A stretch of DNA of 64,000 nucleotides from Stemphylium vesicarium (GCA_004380135.1 QXCR01000138.1:1-64000), one strand, 5' to 3'; positions 21,581-33,004 are shown, numbered from the stretch's first letter. Program-made: numbers and translations. Notes: generated from the sequence alone by a model not told the origin.

Positions 21581-22001
21581 TAACATAGAACAAATTGAAA
21601 TTTAATATCTACAACTACTTCTAAGTTCTTCGCAGTCTAGTTAGTTAGAGATGTATTGATCACTGACGCTCTAGGGTACTTAAAAAATTTCCGCATATTC
21701 TATCTAAACCTACTGTCGACAAACAGCTTTCCTAATATAATACAGTTAATTAAGTTCGAATCGTTAAATAACTTATTAGGAAGCAGATAGCGGGTCAACG
21801 ACCCTTTAGCAGAGCCACCATAGTTCAGGCAATTAAACCTAATAGCTTTTTCTGCGAGCGCATTCAGTATTTTTTCAGCTAGACCCCACAAGGATTGCGG
21901 TATGTCCGGAGGGGAACAAAGGCATTTCGCTTACCTGCATCGCCCGCAACAGCATATCTAGTAATGAACTACGAAGCGCCTTCATCTTCTGCTTGCCGTC
22001 C
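21581..22001. other. intergenic
   Basis: AT-rich; nothing recognised. Confidence 0.4.
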
Positions 22002-22193
22002 TCAACTGCGATTCTGATCGTCTCTGGCATTGACTTGAGACAATTTGCGCTCCTGGCGACACCAATGTAGTAAATAAAGCAGCATCAATAACGCTACAAT
22101 TACGCATGCTAGTATCACTACGATTAAGATTGTAGAGCTACCGCTCGTGTTTGCCCTGCGGAGAGGAGAAGAATAAGAAGACAAATTGAGCAT
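22002..22193 (-). CDS. small single-pass membrane protein (tentative)
   Basis: 63 aa from an ATG. One strong transmembrane segment at residues ~22-43 (TILIVVILACVIVALLMLLYL) sits between a Ser-rich N-terminus and a basic C-terminus (HWCRQERKLSQ). The arrangement suggests a type III single-pass protein. No family recognised; too short to be sure it is real. Confidence 0.35.
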   Translation of the reverse strand: MLNLSSYSSPLRRANTSGSSTILIVVILACVIVALLMLLYLLHWCRQERKLSQVNARDDQNRS

Positions 22194-22622
22194 GTTGGGT
22201 AAAACGTGATCACAAATATGTTAGAATATGTAAGCATGTATGAGAAGAGATTGAGGAAGAAGTTGGTTAATTTATAAATCCTATCAAAGAGAGAGACTAT
22301 ATATCTTCCTATTAGATGATCAGTGGTGCAACGCACTAGATTAGAGAAGGCGTAGATACTGACAGAATAAGATATTGCTGAACACGTACGTTGAAACGTA
22401 GAGATAAGTGAATATAATATTGCAATTGAACAGAGCCATGCATAAGGATGCCGAAAACTTGTTACTAGTCTTACAATAAGATAGTCATATATAGAGCTAT
22501 ATCTAGCTTGAATTAACCTACGCTATTCGAATTCTATCTTCGTTTATATGCCATTGTTACGTTAATGTAAATTCTTATCACTGCTATATCGATGCAAGCT
22601 AGCTAGCCACTGCGATTCATCC
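22194..22622. other. intergenic
   Basis: AT-rich, no recognised gene. Probable promoter of 22002-22193 (minus) and 3' flank of the LPMO gene. Confidence 0.4.
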
Positions 22623-23648
22623 CTAACATTTAATGTTCTGAATGATATACTCCTTGTCCCCCTCGATGACGCCGCAAGCATTACTCCAGCCAATCTCAAA
22701 ATCATCGCTCTTTGGATTGTGAAGCTTAGCATTAGGCGCGCAGCTCGCATCCATGGAGTAGTAGCTAGTTTCCATTCTGGGCGCAGTGTTCCAATCACAA
22801 GCATCAGAAGCAAGTCTTCCTAGCCTGCGATGGTGTTCATGATGCCTATGAGATTTGCGTACAGGGTAGTAGTACCTATAATGCTTCCTGTTGTGGAGAT
22901 GCTGGACGTGTTCCCGCTCAATTGTAGTCACCTTTGGACCACTCCAACTACTGCGGCTTATCGAATCTTCATTGCAATTATTAGATCTGGATTGTTCTCC
23001 TTTTCTCGGAACTTCGCTAGTAGGGATCGGGAGTGCAGTATAGTGCATAGTGGAACCAAGCCTACTGCTTCAATGAATGGACACAGTGCTACTGCCAGAG
23101 CTTAAGCCGATTTGGACTGATGCGCAGTTCATGAAGGATTCGTGCTCTCGATTTAACCAGATCCAAGCAAAGACAGCTGGACCGCTTGGAATGTTCAAAG
23201 GAACTTTAAAGTGGAAAATTTGGAGGGCATCTTCCTGTCTGTGGGGGCAGTTTCCATGGTATGAAGCTGCGACTTTCCAGGTCTGACCTTTGTCTACAGA
23301 AAAGCCAACTTGACAGCTTCCGCCATAGTGAGTTGATCCCGGAACACCGGTGGTATATGAGTAATTCGATAGCTGGAAGTATGCGTCCTGGCCTGGTTCC
23401 CACGTTATCTGGGGTCTACCTTCTTCTGTATCAAGAAGATCGAGATGACCACGACAATCGCCAGGGGAGGGTATTGTTGGCTTGCCATGAGAATCACAGC
23501 ACCCAATTGGAAAATTAAATTCGTTATCCACCTGCGTCGTGAGGGGGTTGGCTTCCAGACTGCCACCTAGAGGAGGCGGATACCACAACGACATATGGGC
23601 TCGAGTCGTGACCGCTAAAGTTACCAAAAATATACGCACTGTATACAT
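22623..23648 (-). pseudogene. secreted LPMO (AA11-like) gene with one in-frame TGA
   Basis: ATG at 23648; signal peptide MYTVRIFLVTLAVTTRA; the mature protein would start HMSLWYPPPLGG, so its N-terminal His can form the copper histidine brace of lytic polysaccharide monooxygenases. Further family features: GGSCQVGFS, AASYHGNCP, FAWIWLNREHESFMNCASV, and the C-terminal FEIGWSNACGVIEGDKEY. One TGA at 23070-23072 interrupts the frame, which then continues without shift to 22623 (342 codons including stops). The stop fits CGA to TGA. The stretch after it is His/Arg-rich (HRHHEHHRR). I found no intron of suitable phase that would remove the stop. The C-terminal block looks like the family, so inactivation must be recent or the codon is bypassed. 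Confidence 0.78.
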
Positions 23649-24335
23649 GCTGTAGGGAGAGTAAGATGAAGTTTTACAGCGCTTGGAAAGGTTTTCTTCC
23701 GATCAATACAAGCTTACTGCCTCTGCATAAATATTCGCTCGCAATTATTAGGCTGGGGTGTCGTTTAGTGAGCATAACACATACTGAGCACTAGCGCAAA
23801 TCAATCTGCAACTCAACCTCGAAGGATTGACTCCCTAGTTTAAGACTTAAAAAAGTTTCTTAATGTGATAACTCGTTTCATAGTAAATGCTAGATTATGC
23901 TAAAGTAGAACGTTGATAACAAGTAATACTAGAAAAGGCTATGCATGCTTCTACATATTAAGGTAAAAAACCATTCTGCGAGACTGAGAATAACCTGTTT
24001 ATCAACCCACCAGTAAATATAGGTGCATATAAGCCTGCTATATATAAGGGGTGTATTTGCGGAGATAGGAAAAAATGATTTCTCGGCTGGATCATGCTCT
24101 GGGGTACGAAGGCCAAGATACTTTGGTAGCATACAGATGCGCTACTAGGCATGTATCCGTGGGGAATTTCCCGGCGACCGCAAAGGTAGTGACTACATTG
24201 AAATGCAGCGGGGAAAAGGACGGCGCGATTGTGGTGTAGTAGCAGATATTCACCAGTTGATGTCCTCTTCATCAAGCAGACCCAAACTCTAGGCATCTTA
24301 GAGTAGTGTTCTAGAGCGCTTTGAGTAAGCGATAG
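23649..24335. other. intergenic
   Basis: Promoter side of the LPMO gene. Minus frames near 23930-24300 have no recognisable domain and start with non-ATG codons or overlap each other. Confidence 0.4.
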
Positions 24336-24581
24336 TTATTCCTTTCGCACATCGTATTGCGTACTGTATGCAGCTTTAGCCTTGTCCTCTTTCCATAGAT
24401 TACACCATGCCCGTCGTATTCCTTCTTGTGAAGTAGGGCCCACATCTGTCCACCCTGGATTTCCAGCATTCTTTCGAACGCTGTCTTTGAGGGTTTTCCA
24501 GTCTGCTAAAAATGGGGCAGCTTCAACCGATCCAGACAAGACGAGCAGGTACTCCCCATAATGGGTGTTAGTGATCGTCAT
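24336..24581 (-). CDS. small RRM-like protein (tentative)
   Basis: 81 aa from ATG at 24581. The segment WKTLKDSVRKNAGNPGWTDV followed by AWCNLWKEDKAKAAYS resembles the helix-strand part of an RNA-recognition motif as in Gbp2/Hrb1-type proteins (WQDLKDL..., then an RNP-like strand and a KEDA...A helix). The usual RNP1 aromatic octamer is not clear, so RNA binding is only inferred. Confidence 0.42.
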   Translation of the reverse strand: MTITNTHYGEYLLVLSGSVEAAPFLADWKTLKDSVRKNAGNPGWTDVGPTSQEGIRRAWCNLWKEDKAKAAYSTQYDVRKE

Positions 24582-24959
24582 CGTGAGCTTGGAGCTTATG
24601 AAATGAAGTATCAAAAAGAAAGGACAGTGGAGGCAGGCAGTAAGGTCTAAATATCATTGAAAACTCTGCTAGTGTGCACTGCGCTAGCTTTTTTCCGCTA
24701 AAGGTAACCCAACGCTGCGGAAGAGCTCGGATATGAAGACCTGGTGCTCGGTGCTAAATCACAAGTGTTAATCTATGATAGAAAACGGGATTGACTATGC
24801 TATTTCAGGCATCTATTTAAGCGGAACCTGCACCTCTTTGCAGCTGACATAAGTTGCATTGAACGCTTCCAAATACCCGAACGACTTCTTCAATGTAAGC
24901 TACCGGAAGGGCTGCTGATATGGAAGCAGAATTATTTGAGCACACATCTATAGACTGTT

Positions 24960-25601
24960 CTATGGCGACACCATTTCGATACCTCGTTGTGTGGGCATTA
25001 CAGTGTGATGGTTTGCTAACAATCGCCACATCTTGGTCTTGGTATTCCTACATGTCGGGCAAGCCACATTGGTCTCATTTAAACCTGGATTTGATCTAGC
25101 CCACCAAAGGATACAGGTTCGACAATAAACGTGGCCTTAGCTGTTAGCTACTACCATCAGATACAATGTAAACTTACCGCAAATTAGAGCAACGCGTGCA
25201 GAATTCTCCGAATCTAAGCAGATGGTACATTTGAGATTGTAGAGCCGCAGCGGCCTTTGCCACCCTAAGTCCAAATGGTCGGCATGCCGGCAAGGAAGAA
25301 AGGGCGTAACACTAGGGAATTGTACACAGAAGCCGCAGATGACCTTCTTACAATCAATAATATAATAATATATCAGGAGCAATAGGCTTACACAACGACA
25401 ATCCTTTAATACATACACGAGGCTTGCTTTCCCATTCCCTTCTCCGAGATTATTTGAGCATAAGGTGCATTGTTCTGCCTCGGAAGTGAGGTCGATGTGA
25501 AGTATCGTTGGAACCAGAGGCATCGTTGAATGAAAAGAAATTGCAGCGTTGTGGGAGACATGAGGCTTAAGTCGTACATATACTAGAGTATTGAACAGCA
25601 T
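24960..25601 (-). CDS. RING finger protein, three exons
   Basis: Exons 25601-25392, 25346-25178, 25135-24960 (184 aa); a later ATG at 25523 is an alternative start. Introns are 45 and 42 bp; the second has a GCTAAC branch site. The splice joins a C3HC4 RING at the C-terminus: CTIC, then CGHVYCRTC across the exon 2/3 join, then CPTC. An N-terminal Cys cluster (CTLC, CRC, CGFC, CRHADH) may be a second zinc site. RING proteins are usually E3 ubiquitin ligases; here this is inferred from the motif. The first intron is a multiple of three, so its retention would not break the frame. Confidence 0.78.
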
Positions 25602-25966
25602 AGATTAGATAGATTTAGATTCGGACCGCAAGGGGATGTCTAGACAGGTACTAACCTTGCTTGTGGATTTTTGATTAGCGCTAGCCAAAATGTAAGAGTG
25701 CGTGCAGTGAAAGAAAGCTTATTGTGTATATCTTCTGTCTCGATAGCTGTCGCGATAGCCTTTATTAGGGCTATCAGGACGATCTGTTTTCACAACGTAT
25801 CCGTAATCCGGATAGTACATTGCCGGGAACCTCGCTCGACTCAAGTCACGAGTACGCCTACTGGCATCTAGCTCGCGATGTTTTGGTCAATTTATTGAGC
25901 AGAGATGGTGGATTAACTCGGTTGGGTTCATTTTCATAACCATATCACTACACCGTTTATGCCTAA
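25602..25966. other. intergenic
   Basis: Promoter side of the RING gene; nothing else recognised. Confidence 0.4.
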
Positions 25967-26524
25967 TCATCCTAGCGACGGCCTATTGTGCGCATTTGTA
26001 GGGCGCTGTCTTACAACTTCCTCGGACAATTTAGTAAACGCTTTAATGTAGGGGTCCCTCACGAACTGGCAGCACTCCGCGATTATTTGGAAGAGAATCA
26101 GCGTGAAGCTCGGCGCTGTAGATTTGCGTTCGATCAGGTCCAGCTCCGTTTTGGCGACTGGCGTGGTGATAGTGGTGAACCTCAACTATCAAGCTGCTAG
26201 CATTGCTGCTGGCCCTTGAAGCTTTTCGCAATAGATTTCTGATTTCGGCACATGACCGTCTCGAGCAAATCTGCGCGATCAATCCTTGATCATGTTGCGC
26301 GCTTCGGACGCGGCCAGATCGGCATTTTCCACAGAGCGAACAACAACTCCCTTCAACCACCTGACCCATGTTGTCGGAGCGCTCGCCTTATCGTTGCGCA
26401 AAAGGGGTAGAAGTTTTAGAACAGTCCTCCAATAGTGGCTATGTAGAAGCTGGCAAGATCGTTGTAATTTTGAGGAATGCGTTAGAAATAACTTTCTACA
26501 AGCAGCAGGGAATGATGCTTTCAT
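25967..26524 (-). pseudogene. decayed unknown gene with three in-frame stops
   Basis: From ATG at 26524 one frame reads through to 25967, interrupted by TGA at 26279-26281 and an adjacent TGA-TAG at 26191-26186. Sequence between and after the stops keeps a protein-like character (YWRTVLKLLPLLRND, KSEIYCEKLQGPAAMLAA, TELDLIERKSTAPSFTLILF). All three stops fit C-to-T changes (CGA, CGA, CAG). No domain recognised. An alternative is that introns remove the stops, but I found no good splice pair. Confidence 0.45.
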
Positions 26525-26798
26525 ATCTACAGTACAGTCACTAACAAACGCGTCTCCACTTTTGCAATGACCAGTGATATCGTCGCGTTGATGCTAATGG
26601 TTAACGCTTAGCTGTGCTAAAAAGGCGGAAGTAAGCAGAACTAGCTAGTAGCCGGTCCGAACAATGTTCTATACAGTGATGTCATTTTTGCTCTCTTGCA
26701 CACAGACTGGCAAGTGTAGCACTAGCTAAAAAGACCTGAGAATCGCGGGAACGCCATTGTTGCAAGCAACTACCCGTCTCTCAGTCTTTTCCCTAAAA

Positions 26799-27956
26799 AT
26801 GGGGTGTGTTCACTCTAAACTCTTTTCCATAGAGGAAGAACCTATTAGCGATATGCCATTGCGCACCCATCTTCCGGCCACGCCCCAAAAGCAGCACAAC
26901 GATCCTTTGTGGGATTTGGTCAACGATGGGGAATTCCAGGCACAAGTGACAGAAAGAACCTTCCAAATTTTCTTACATAAGGGCCTGCCAGACTACTGGA
27001 ATCTACAATTCGATCTCCTGGTTGCCTTGAAGTTCATATTCGATCGCGTCAAGCCGAGAAGAGCCAGTGTAATTTTTCCAAATCGGCCACTCCGTTATCC
27101 AACTGGAGATACAGAAGCTTTCTTGAGGCTTACCAGCATTAAGACACTGCATGAAGGGTTTCAACTGTGGATCGAATATTTAGTGCAAACCGGCAGCTTG
27201 CGCCTTGAAAATTCGGACTGGCAGACTGCGTTCCAGCGAACACGCGAGGGCAACCGGTTCAACCTAATTCAGGCTGAGGGCAGAATCCGTTGTCAGAACA
27301 CCGAGATGACCTTACAGGAGTCATGCATAAGCAAGAATAGAAGAAGCACCACCGAAGAAATGACCAGGACGATCGAGGATGCCTATAGTGATTTCAGTTC
27401 GGCACAGGAGTCTTCTAACGAAGCTTTGAAGGAAAGGATAAGTCAAAAAGCGAGAGATTTGCTTCCACGGTACATGGAACCTGTTCCCCTTGATTTCGCG
27501 GTCCATAACTACGAAAACCTCATGAGAACATCGTATGACGCTGGAACCGGCATTGGATTGACGAATGTCGTACTCCAAGCATTTCATGATGCCAAAGAAT
27601 CCTCTAGGGGTGGACTTGGCTCCATGGTCAATATCATCGTCGTTAAGGGCACGATTTTGCAAGCTCACGTCGACCTTCTCTCGGAGGCAAGTACCGAAAT
27701 TCACAAGGCCATTTACAAAGATAAGAAAGGAAGCGGATCACAGATGATGGATTCTTATGATATCTGTTTTGCTGGCCTACCCGAAACGGGAGCCGGCGGT
27801 GTCTGGCGCAGGTTGAGCCGTCGCGGGAACAGCAATAGAGGCTTTTGTAACTACGTAGAGCTGCCCGCTGATATTTCTCCACTTGTGGTCACTGGAAAAT
27901 TCGTGCGTAGAATGCTGTTTGGCTCAGTATCTCCGACTCCTAAGAAGGTAGTTTGA
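26799..27956 (+). CDS. uncharacterised protein with predicted N-myristoyl/palmitoyl signal
   Basis: 385 aa from ATG at 26799; in-frame codons upstream start with TTG only, so this ATG is preferred. The first residues MGCVHSK match the N-myristoylation consensus (Gly2, Ser6), with Cys3 available for palmitoylation, as in dually acylated plasma-membrane signalling proteins. The body is soluble and partly helical (YWNLQFDLLVALKFIFDRV, LHEGFQLWIEYLVQTG, ENLMRTSYDAGTGIGLTNV), with no membrane segment or catalytic motif I recognise. It is intact and not visibly decayed. Function unknown. Confidence 0.62.
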   Translation: MGCVHSKLFSIEEEPISDMPLRTHLPATPQKQHNDPLWDLVNDGEFQAQVTERTFQIFLHKGLPDYWNLQFDLLVALKFIFDRVKPRRASVIFPNRPLRYPTGDTEAFLRLTSIKTLHEGFQLWIEYLVQTGSLRLENSDWQTAFQRTREGNRFNLIQAEGRIRCQNTEMTLQESCISKNRRSTTEEMTRTIEDAYSDFSSAQESSNEALKERISQKARDLLPRYMEPVPLDFAVHNYENLMRTSYDAGTGIGLTNVVLQAFHDAKESSRGGLGSMVNIIVVKGTILQAHVDLLSEASTEIHKAIYKDKKGSGSQMMDSYDICFAGLPETGAGGVWRRLSRRGNSNRGFCNYVELPADISPLVVTGKFVRRMLFGSVSPTPKKVV

Positions 27957-28024
27957 CGTATACTGTTAGGCCATAGCGAGACAATATTGTGTAAAGATCA
28001 GATACCACCCTTATAGTTAGCTAT

Positions 28025-28420
28025 TCATAGCAGCTTAATCGTTACATAGTCGTTACAACTTCCAATGCCACTGACTTCTCTTACGATGTACCGACGGTCT
28101 TTCTCTAGATACATTGCGTGGAAGAAACATGTTGCCAGCGTTTTCTGTGTACAGACGCCAGGGTATACATAGCGGAGGTATCGATGCCAGGTGTCCTTAC
28201 TATAGGAATGCAGTGCAACAATCCAGAAGTCCTTGCTTGCGCCTGCAGACTTCAATCTCAAGAGGTAGTAGCAGCCCTCAGCTCCTGTTTTATATTGCTT
28301 TGACTTGCTGATATTCAGGCGTGCGATAGGCCAATACTCCTTTCCCGGCTCATAGTCGACCTCGGTAAGACAATCAGCATAGTCCAAATAACTAAGGATA
28401 GATGAGTTCAAATTACCCAA
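28025..28420 (-). CDS. possible exon of an uncharacterised gene
   Basis: An open stretch of 131 codons with no ATG near its 5' end, so it is either a downstream exon or a remnant. Protein-like content: EPGKEYWPIARLNISKS, EGCYYLLRLKSAG, KDFWIVALHSYSKDTWHRYL, and a final RYIVREVSGIGSCNDYVTI. No family recognised. Confidence 0.35.
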   Translation of the reverse strand: MGNLNSSILSYLDYADCLTEVDYEPGKEYWPIARLNISKSKQYKTGAEGCYYLLRLKSAGASKDFWIVALHSYSKDTWHRYLRYVYPGVCTQKTLATCFFHAMYLEKDRRYIVREVSGIGSCNDYVTIKLL

Positions 28421-28896
28421 AGCGCTTCATTGGCTTTTAATCGCTCGAAGATGGCTGCGAACTTGGAGTCTGGGGCTCGGAATTCAAGATTATTATTAAA
28501 AATATTCTCAAGAGCGTCGACTGCCTCCTATGAGCTTCAGTTCACGATTCGTTACCGCGCGCAGCGACTACTAACTGTTTCGATAGAATGTCTTTCATAT
28601 AAAACTCGTTTCTTGGGAGGGATAAAAGCTATTTTAACAAGCTTAGGTACAGGTATTGACACTAGGGGCGATCGACCTACCAGACTGCATTTTTTAGGTA
28701 GCAAGGAGCAAGTAGAAAGGTAACTTAAGATGAAGGATTGTTCCTCCTAAATAGGTAGAGGTCGACACGATGTCGGATTGACGGAACCGATCGGCAGAAT
28801 GACGGTCAGCGTTTCCCTGTAAGTAGCATTTACGACATATGAAAACAAACGAATTTAGTGACGAAGCATGAATTAGATCTTATGGCCTATCGCTCT
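28421..28896. other. intergenic
   Basis: No gene recognised. Any 5' exon for 28025-28420 would have to lie here. Confidence 0.35.
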
Positions 28897-29529
28897 CTAA
28901 CGAATCCGCTTTTCAACTACTGAACGCGTCGAATAGTGAACAATTGCCTTGTGAAAGCGACGCAAAATTGCTTCGGGATCATGCGATACGTGTAGGAGCT
29001 GCTTTTTCTTGTTTTCGTTTAGATCTTCGTAAAGCACCCACGTAGGTTCCCATTGTATCCAAACTCTGTCTGGATCCTCGTGTACAATGTAGCCACGATG
29101 GCTCGAAAAAGTCTGCTGTAAATGATAAAAGAGACCCTTTGCCATTGGGGCGATTTTCCAGTAGGCTAGAAAAGCGAGGCGACGGCTTCCTGCGTTGGGA
29201 GAGACACCTAATGCCTTGGCCGCAACATATCCAAGCAGACCAGGCCGGTTCTTTCGGACCTCTATGGTAGGGTCATAGAGGAGATCGTGAGGCGAGGATT
29301 GGATTGACTTTCTTTCCATCGTAGGCTCCCACGCAATGAGTAGCTGGTCTTCGCCTCGAGCGTGGACGAGCCATCCCTGGTGTCCATCTTGACGGAGTGC
29401 ATGGTATTCATGTGCTGAAAGCCACGAACTTTCCCAAAACACAAGCATGTTCAGGGGGTCAATGCTGATAGCACCTAAGCAAGGCCACGCATCTTTGTCA
29501 ATCGTATGGCTCCCGGGCTCGGTCTTCAT
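28897..29529 (-). CDS. uncharacterised protein with two WEPT repeats
   Basis: 210 aa from the first in-frame ATG at 29529; the frame is open ~20 codons further upstream with TTG only. Two similar blocks occur: GHQGWLVHARGEDQLLIAWEPT near residue 50 and SHRGYIVHEDPDRVWIQWEPTWV near 150. The pattern G-[WY]-x-VH...W-E-P-T faintly resembles a chromodomain-type strand and WEP turn, but the aromatic cage is not evident. No signal peptide. Function unknown. Confidence 0.5.
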   Translation of the reverse strand: MKTEPGSHTIDKDAWPCLGAISIDPLNMLVFWESSWLSAHEYHALRQDGHQGWLVHARGEDQLLIAWEPTMERKSIQSSPHDLLYDPTIEVRKNRPGLLGYVAAKALGVSPNAGSRRLAFLAYWKIAPMAKGLFYHLQQTFSSHRGYIVHEDPDRVWIQWEPTWVLYEDLNENKKKQLLHVSHDPEAILRRFHKAIVHYSTRSVVEKRIR

Positions 29530-29722
29530 TTCGCAATTTAGGCAATGATCTGGTGGCAAAATGTACAAGAGATGATTGTGTTGGGTAGGCAAGAGGAAGT
29601 GTCAAAATTGAGGGTGAGAGAAATATATAAGGAGAGAAACTAATTAGCCGATACCTTTGGTTAGCGTAAGGGCTTTCGATAAGGCAGCACGCTAATCCAA
29701 GTGCATAGGAAATTACATCCTA

Positions 29723-32700
29723 CTATGTAAGGAATTGAAGGGGTCTATCCCTAAAGCTATCTGGATCACGCTCTCGGATATCCAGATCATGGGTAAGGCT
29801 ATCCGAGATGAGATCAAGGACAGTATTTGGTACATGTTCTAGCAGCTCTGGTCTAGCCTGCAACACCTCGCCAAACCAAGCTGCCTCATCTAGCGTCAAT
29901 CCATCTATACTGTTCACTACTATCAGCTAAAATTCAATCATACAGGGAACTTTGTCTTACTCTTTTAGCTCAATAGGCTTACTAAGAGTCTTTTCCTCGG
30001 GCCCCTGGAGCTCTAATCCGAATTCAGCCATGTTCAGAGAGGGTGGACCAGCCCCAAAGCTTGGAAATAGAACGAGTAGACCTGGGTCCAAGGATCTCCT
30101 GCCTCGCAGAATATGGTTCAGTACTCTCCCTTGCTTGATGTACTTATTGATATTTTGCCGAATGCTTTTTTCATTACCCCCGTATAACTTTGCAACTTTG
30201 CTAGAAATCTCATCTTTGACCATGTCCGGAGCCTTTCGTCTTCTTGCTGACGGGCTGACATTTTTGTAAACTCGATGGATTTCTTCAGTATGTGGTGTGG
30301 GAGGTAGTTCCTCAGAGATGCCCTTCTTAAAGCTGGCGGTCCGCTTTCGAGCTAAGACTTTTTGCCTCTCTCGGTAACCATTGTGCTTCTCCCCCTTCAG
30401 CGCTTCAACAGCACGCAGATATGTCTCGAAGTAACAATATTTGATATATCGTTTTCTGGCAACCAGAAGATGGCTTTGACTCTCCTGCTTATCCAAGTGA
30501 ATGTGGATGTGAAACAGTTTCTCGAAGATAGGTTGCTTTATGGCTCGATAGGATTGGTTTTCGTCTTTCCTAGCACAGGCCAACTTGAGTGAGTCAAGAA
30601 TGTGAGGAGATCCGATCTCGTCCACACACTGCAGAATCCTGAGACAACGTCCGTCTTTCATCTTGGAAGGTCTTTCGAGAAGTGCTTTCCGTATCGCTCC
30701 AGGCTCGAAGTTCTCTAAGTTTTGTACGAAGATCTCCACATCTAGTCCGAAGATCTTATCATTTTGTACTTGCGTCTCTAAGCGTGCGAATTTATCCCGA
30801 GTATCCACATGCTGGGACACTGTATGCGTATTAGGGATGCCGCACTTTTCAAGGACAGAATCGCGCTGAGAGGGCGCTAACAACTCCCGTAGAAAACGTA
30901 GGCGTAAATCAGGAGAGGACGGGACGTTCCGGAGCGGCCTATATTGGAAGCAAGCCTCAGCTATCCAAACCGAGAGCAGAGTGCTTTCCATCTGTGGCTC
31001 AATGCATCGAGGCTGAAGAAGGTCAGTTAGTGTAGGGAGTCGGGGGATGAGCGCCATACATTAATGTGTTCCGTACTCCATTCAGGGCGTATTAGCCACG
31101 AAATCTCAAGAGACGGCAGATCCACTGTTTCGCTATCAAGGACGAACAATGTCTTGCTGGTCTCAATTCCTAGCACAAGCAGAGGTAATGCCTCTCCGTT
31201 CCGGCGTACAATTGCTACGAAATCGTCGACTGGGGCTTCTTCTGGCGAAGGCTCCGGATCGAATGCACTGGTACAGACTTCAATGATGCGAAGTGGACCG
31301 GGCAGTAACGTATAGAGTAGACCATGGATGAGTCTTGACGTGAGAGGCCTCTCTTCCACCAAAGGTAACAGGAGCTCCCGAGCGTCAAGGTGATCTGCAT
31401 CCTCCACAGGTTCGTGCGGAAGGCGAAAGCTCGGACGACAAGCAAGATCCAGATAGCCTTGGACTATCGGATCATCGCCAAAGCTTTTGGTGTGATCCGG
31501 GTCAATCCGATGTTGTTCGTACGAGTCTGCCGTGGCCTCTTCGACATCAGTCTGCGAACCGTGATGTAAAGAGCTCAAACGATGGTCTTCGGATGCGTAA
31601 TTGAAGATTGGTGGTGAGGGTAAGTCATGCATGACAAACTCCCCGAATTCATCTTCAAAAGAGGGCAAATTCGTTGCGTCCTGCTCTGCCAAGCCTAGGT
31701 GTAGCTGATTCACCAAACTGTGATGTGGAGATTCGGTTCCTGGCTGGTTTTCAATGTAGTCTAGTCTCTCTGCTGCTTGGTACTGAGTATCGTAGCTTTG
31801 AAGTATCGGATCATCGCCAACGCTTTTGGTGTGATCCGGGTCAATCCGATATTGGTCGTATGAGTCTGCCGTGGCCTCTTCGACATCAGTCTGCGACTCA
31901 TCATCTAAAGAGCTCAAACAATAGTCTCGAAATGCTTCATTGAAGTGTTGTGGTGAGGATAAGTCTTGCATGACAACCTCCCCGAAATCAAATTCATCGC
32001 AGGGCGAAATCGTTGCGTCCTGATGTGGGTGATTGGCCGAACTATGATGTGGAGATTCGGGTCCCGGCTGGCGTTCAATGTATTCTAGATCCTCCGCTGC
32101 TTGATACTGAGTGTCGGTACCAGGTACTTGATGGGCTTGGGCGTTTGACGCTCCGTCGCGAACTTGCATTGGCTGTACCTCTGTACGCTTATCTTGCCCA
32201 TCAACGACAGATCTTGTTGTATAAAGCGTAGGGGAGGGTGGTTCTTGCTCTATGGGGTGTCTCTCTCGCGGCATATCAGTCCCATGAAGCTCCTCTACCG
32301 GGGCTTGGTTTTCGTCGTGAACGAGCAACAATTCCAGACCATCCAAAACATTCTCTGGAGCATCTATCGTTGTTGTTTGCTCGTTATGGCTTGCCTCAGG
32401 GAGCATGGTTGACGATATATTATCTTCACTACTGAACTCAGACTCCGTGTGTTGTTCAGTGACAAAAAGCGAGCCTGCTGAAGCGAACCCAGGAGTGGAC
32501 GCAATACGGTTGGACCTTCGTAACCCTTCATGAGCTCTACCTGTGTGTGTAGACTGCCAACCGGACTCCGTGCTTGCTTGCGTGGCTTTTTTAATGGATA
32601 GTTCCTGCTCAGCGCATTTTTTCAGGCGACCGAGCGCATCTACCAGGGCTACAAGGTCGTCGCAGTCGATTGCATCGCTTACTTGCATCCAATCATCTGC

Positions 32701-32809
32701 GAAACGCTGTGATTAATTAGACACCTCGGCTGTGGTGTTTTAGTGATTGGTATACACATACCTTAATCAAGTTCAGGGCCGAAGACAAAAAACCGTTTAG
32801 ATCTGCCAT
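29723..32809 (-). CDS. 977-aa protein of an undescribed family (copy A)
   Basis: Four exons by splice reading: 32809-32762, 32706-31060, 31012-29961, 29909-29723; introns 55, 47 and 51 bp with GT-AG ends. Exon 1 encodes MADLNGFLSSALNLIK. Residues ~40-450 are acidic and low complexity and contain a tandem duplication of about 105 residues (starts near 214 and 322, both beginning DTQYQAAE and ending near DPDHTKS[VF]GDDPI). The C-terminal third is ordered: RCLRILQCVDEIGSPHILDS, ARKRYIKYCYFETYLRAVEA, VKDEISSKVAKLYGGNEKSI, then SLDPGLLVLFPSF and IDGLTLDEAAWFGEVL. The gene at 47959-49496 shares this C-terminal half, including the last intron position (LKD/IDG against VKD/IEG). No known domain recognised. 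The frame is intact. Confidence 0.75.
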
Positions 32810-32824
32810 ATTGACACCAACAAG

Positions 32825-32864
32825 CAAATGTTACAAGCAAATGTTACAAGCAAATGTTACAAGC
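32825..32864. repeat. 13-bp direct repeat, three copies
   Basis: CAAATGTTACAAG is repeated three times just upstream of the ATG of the 977-aa gene (minus strand), within its presumed 5' untranslated region or promoter. Confidence 0.8.
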
Positions 32865-33004
32865 AGACTCATGATAAGACGTCCGCAATTAAGCACACCC
32901 GACTACATGTGGCTTCCCAGCCAAGAGCCAAGACCGTTGTTCCGGTACGCTAGTGCGGTCCGCAACGGATATGCTAGGTTGACAAACGCTAGTTTGCTCT
33001 TTGG

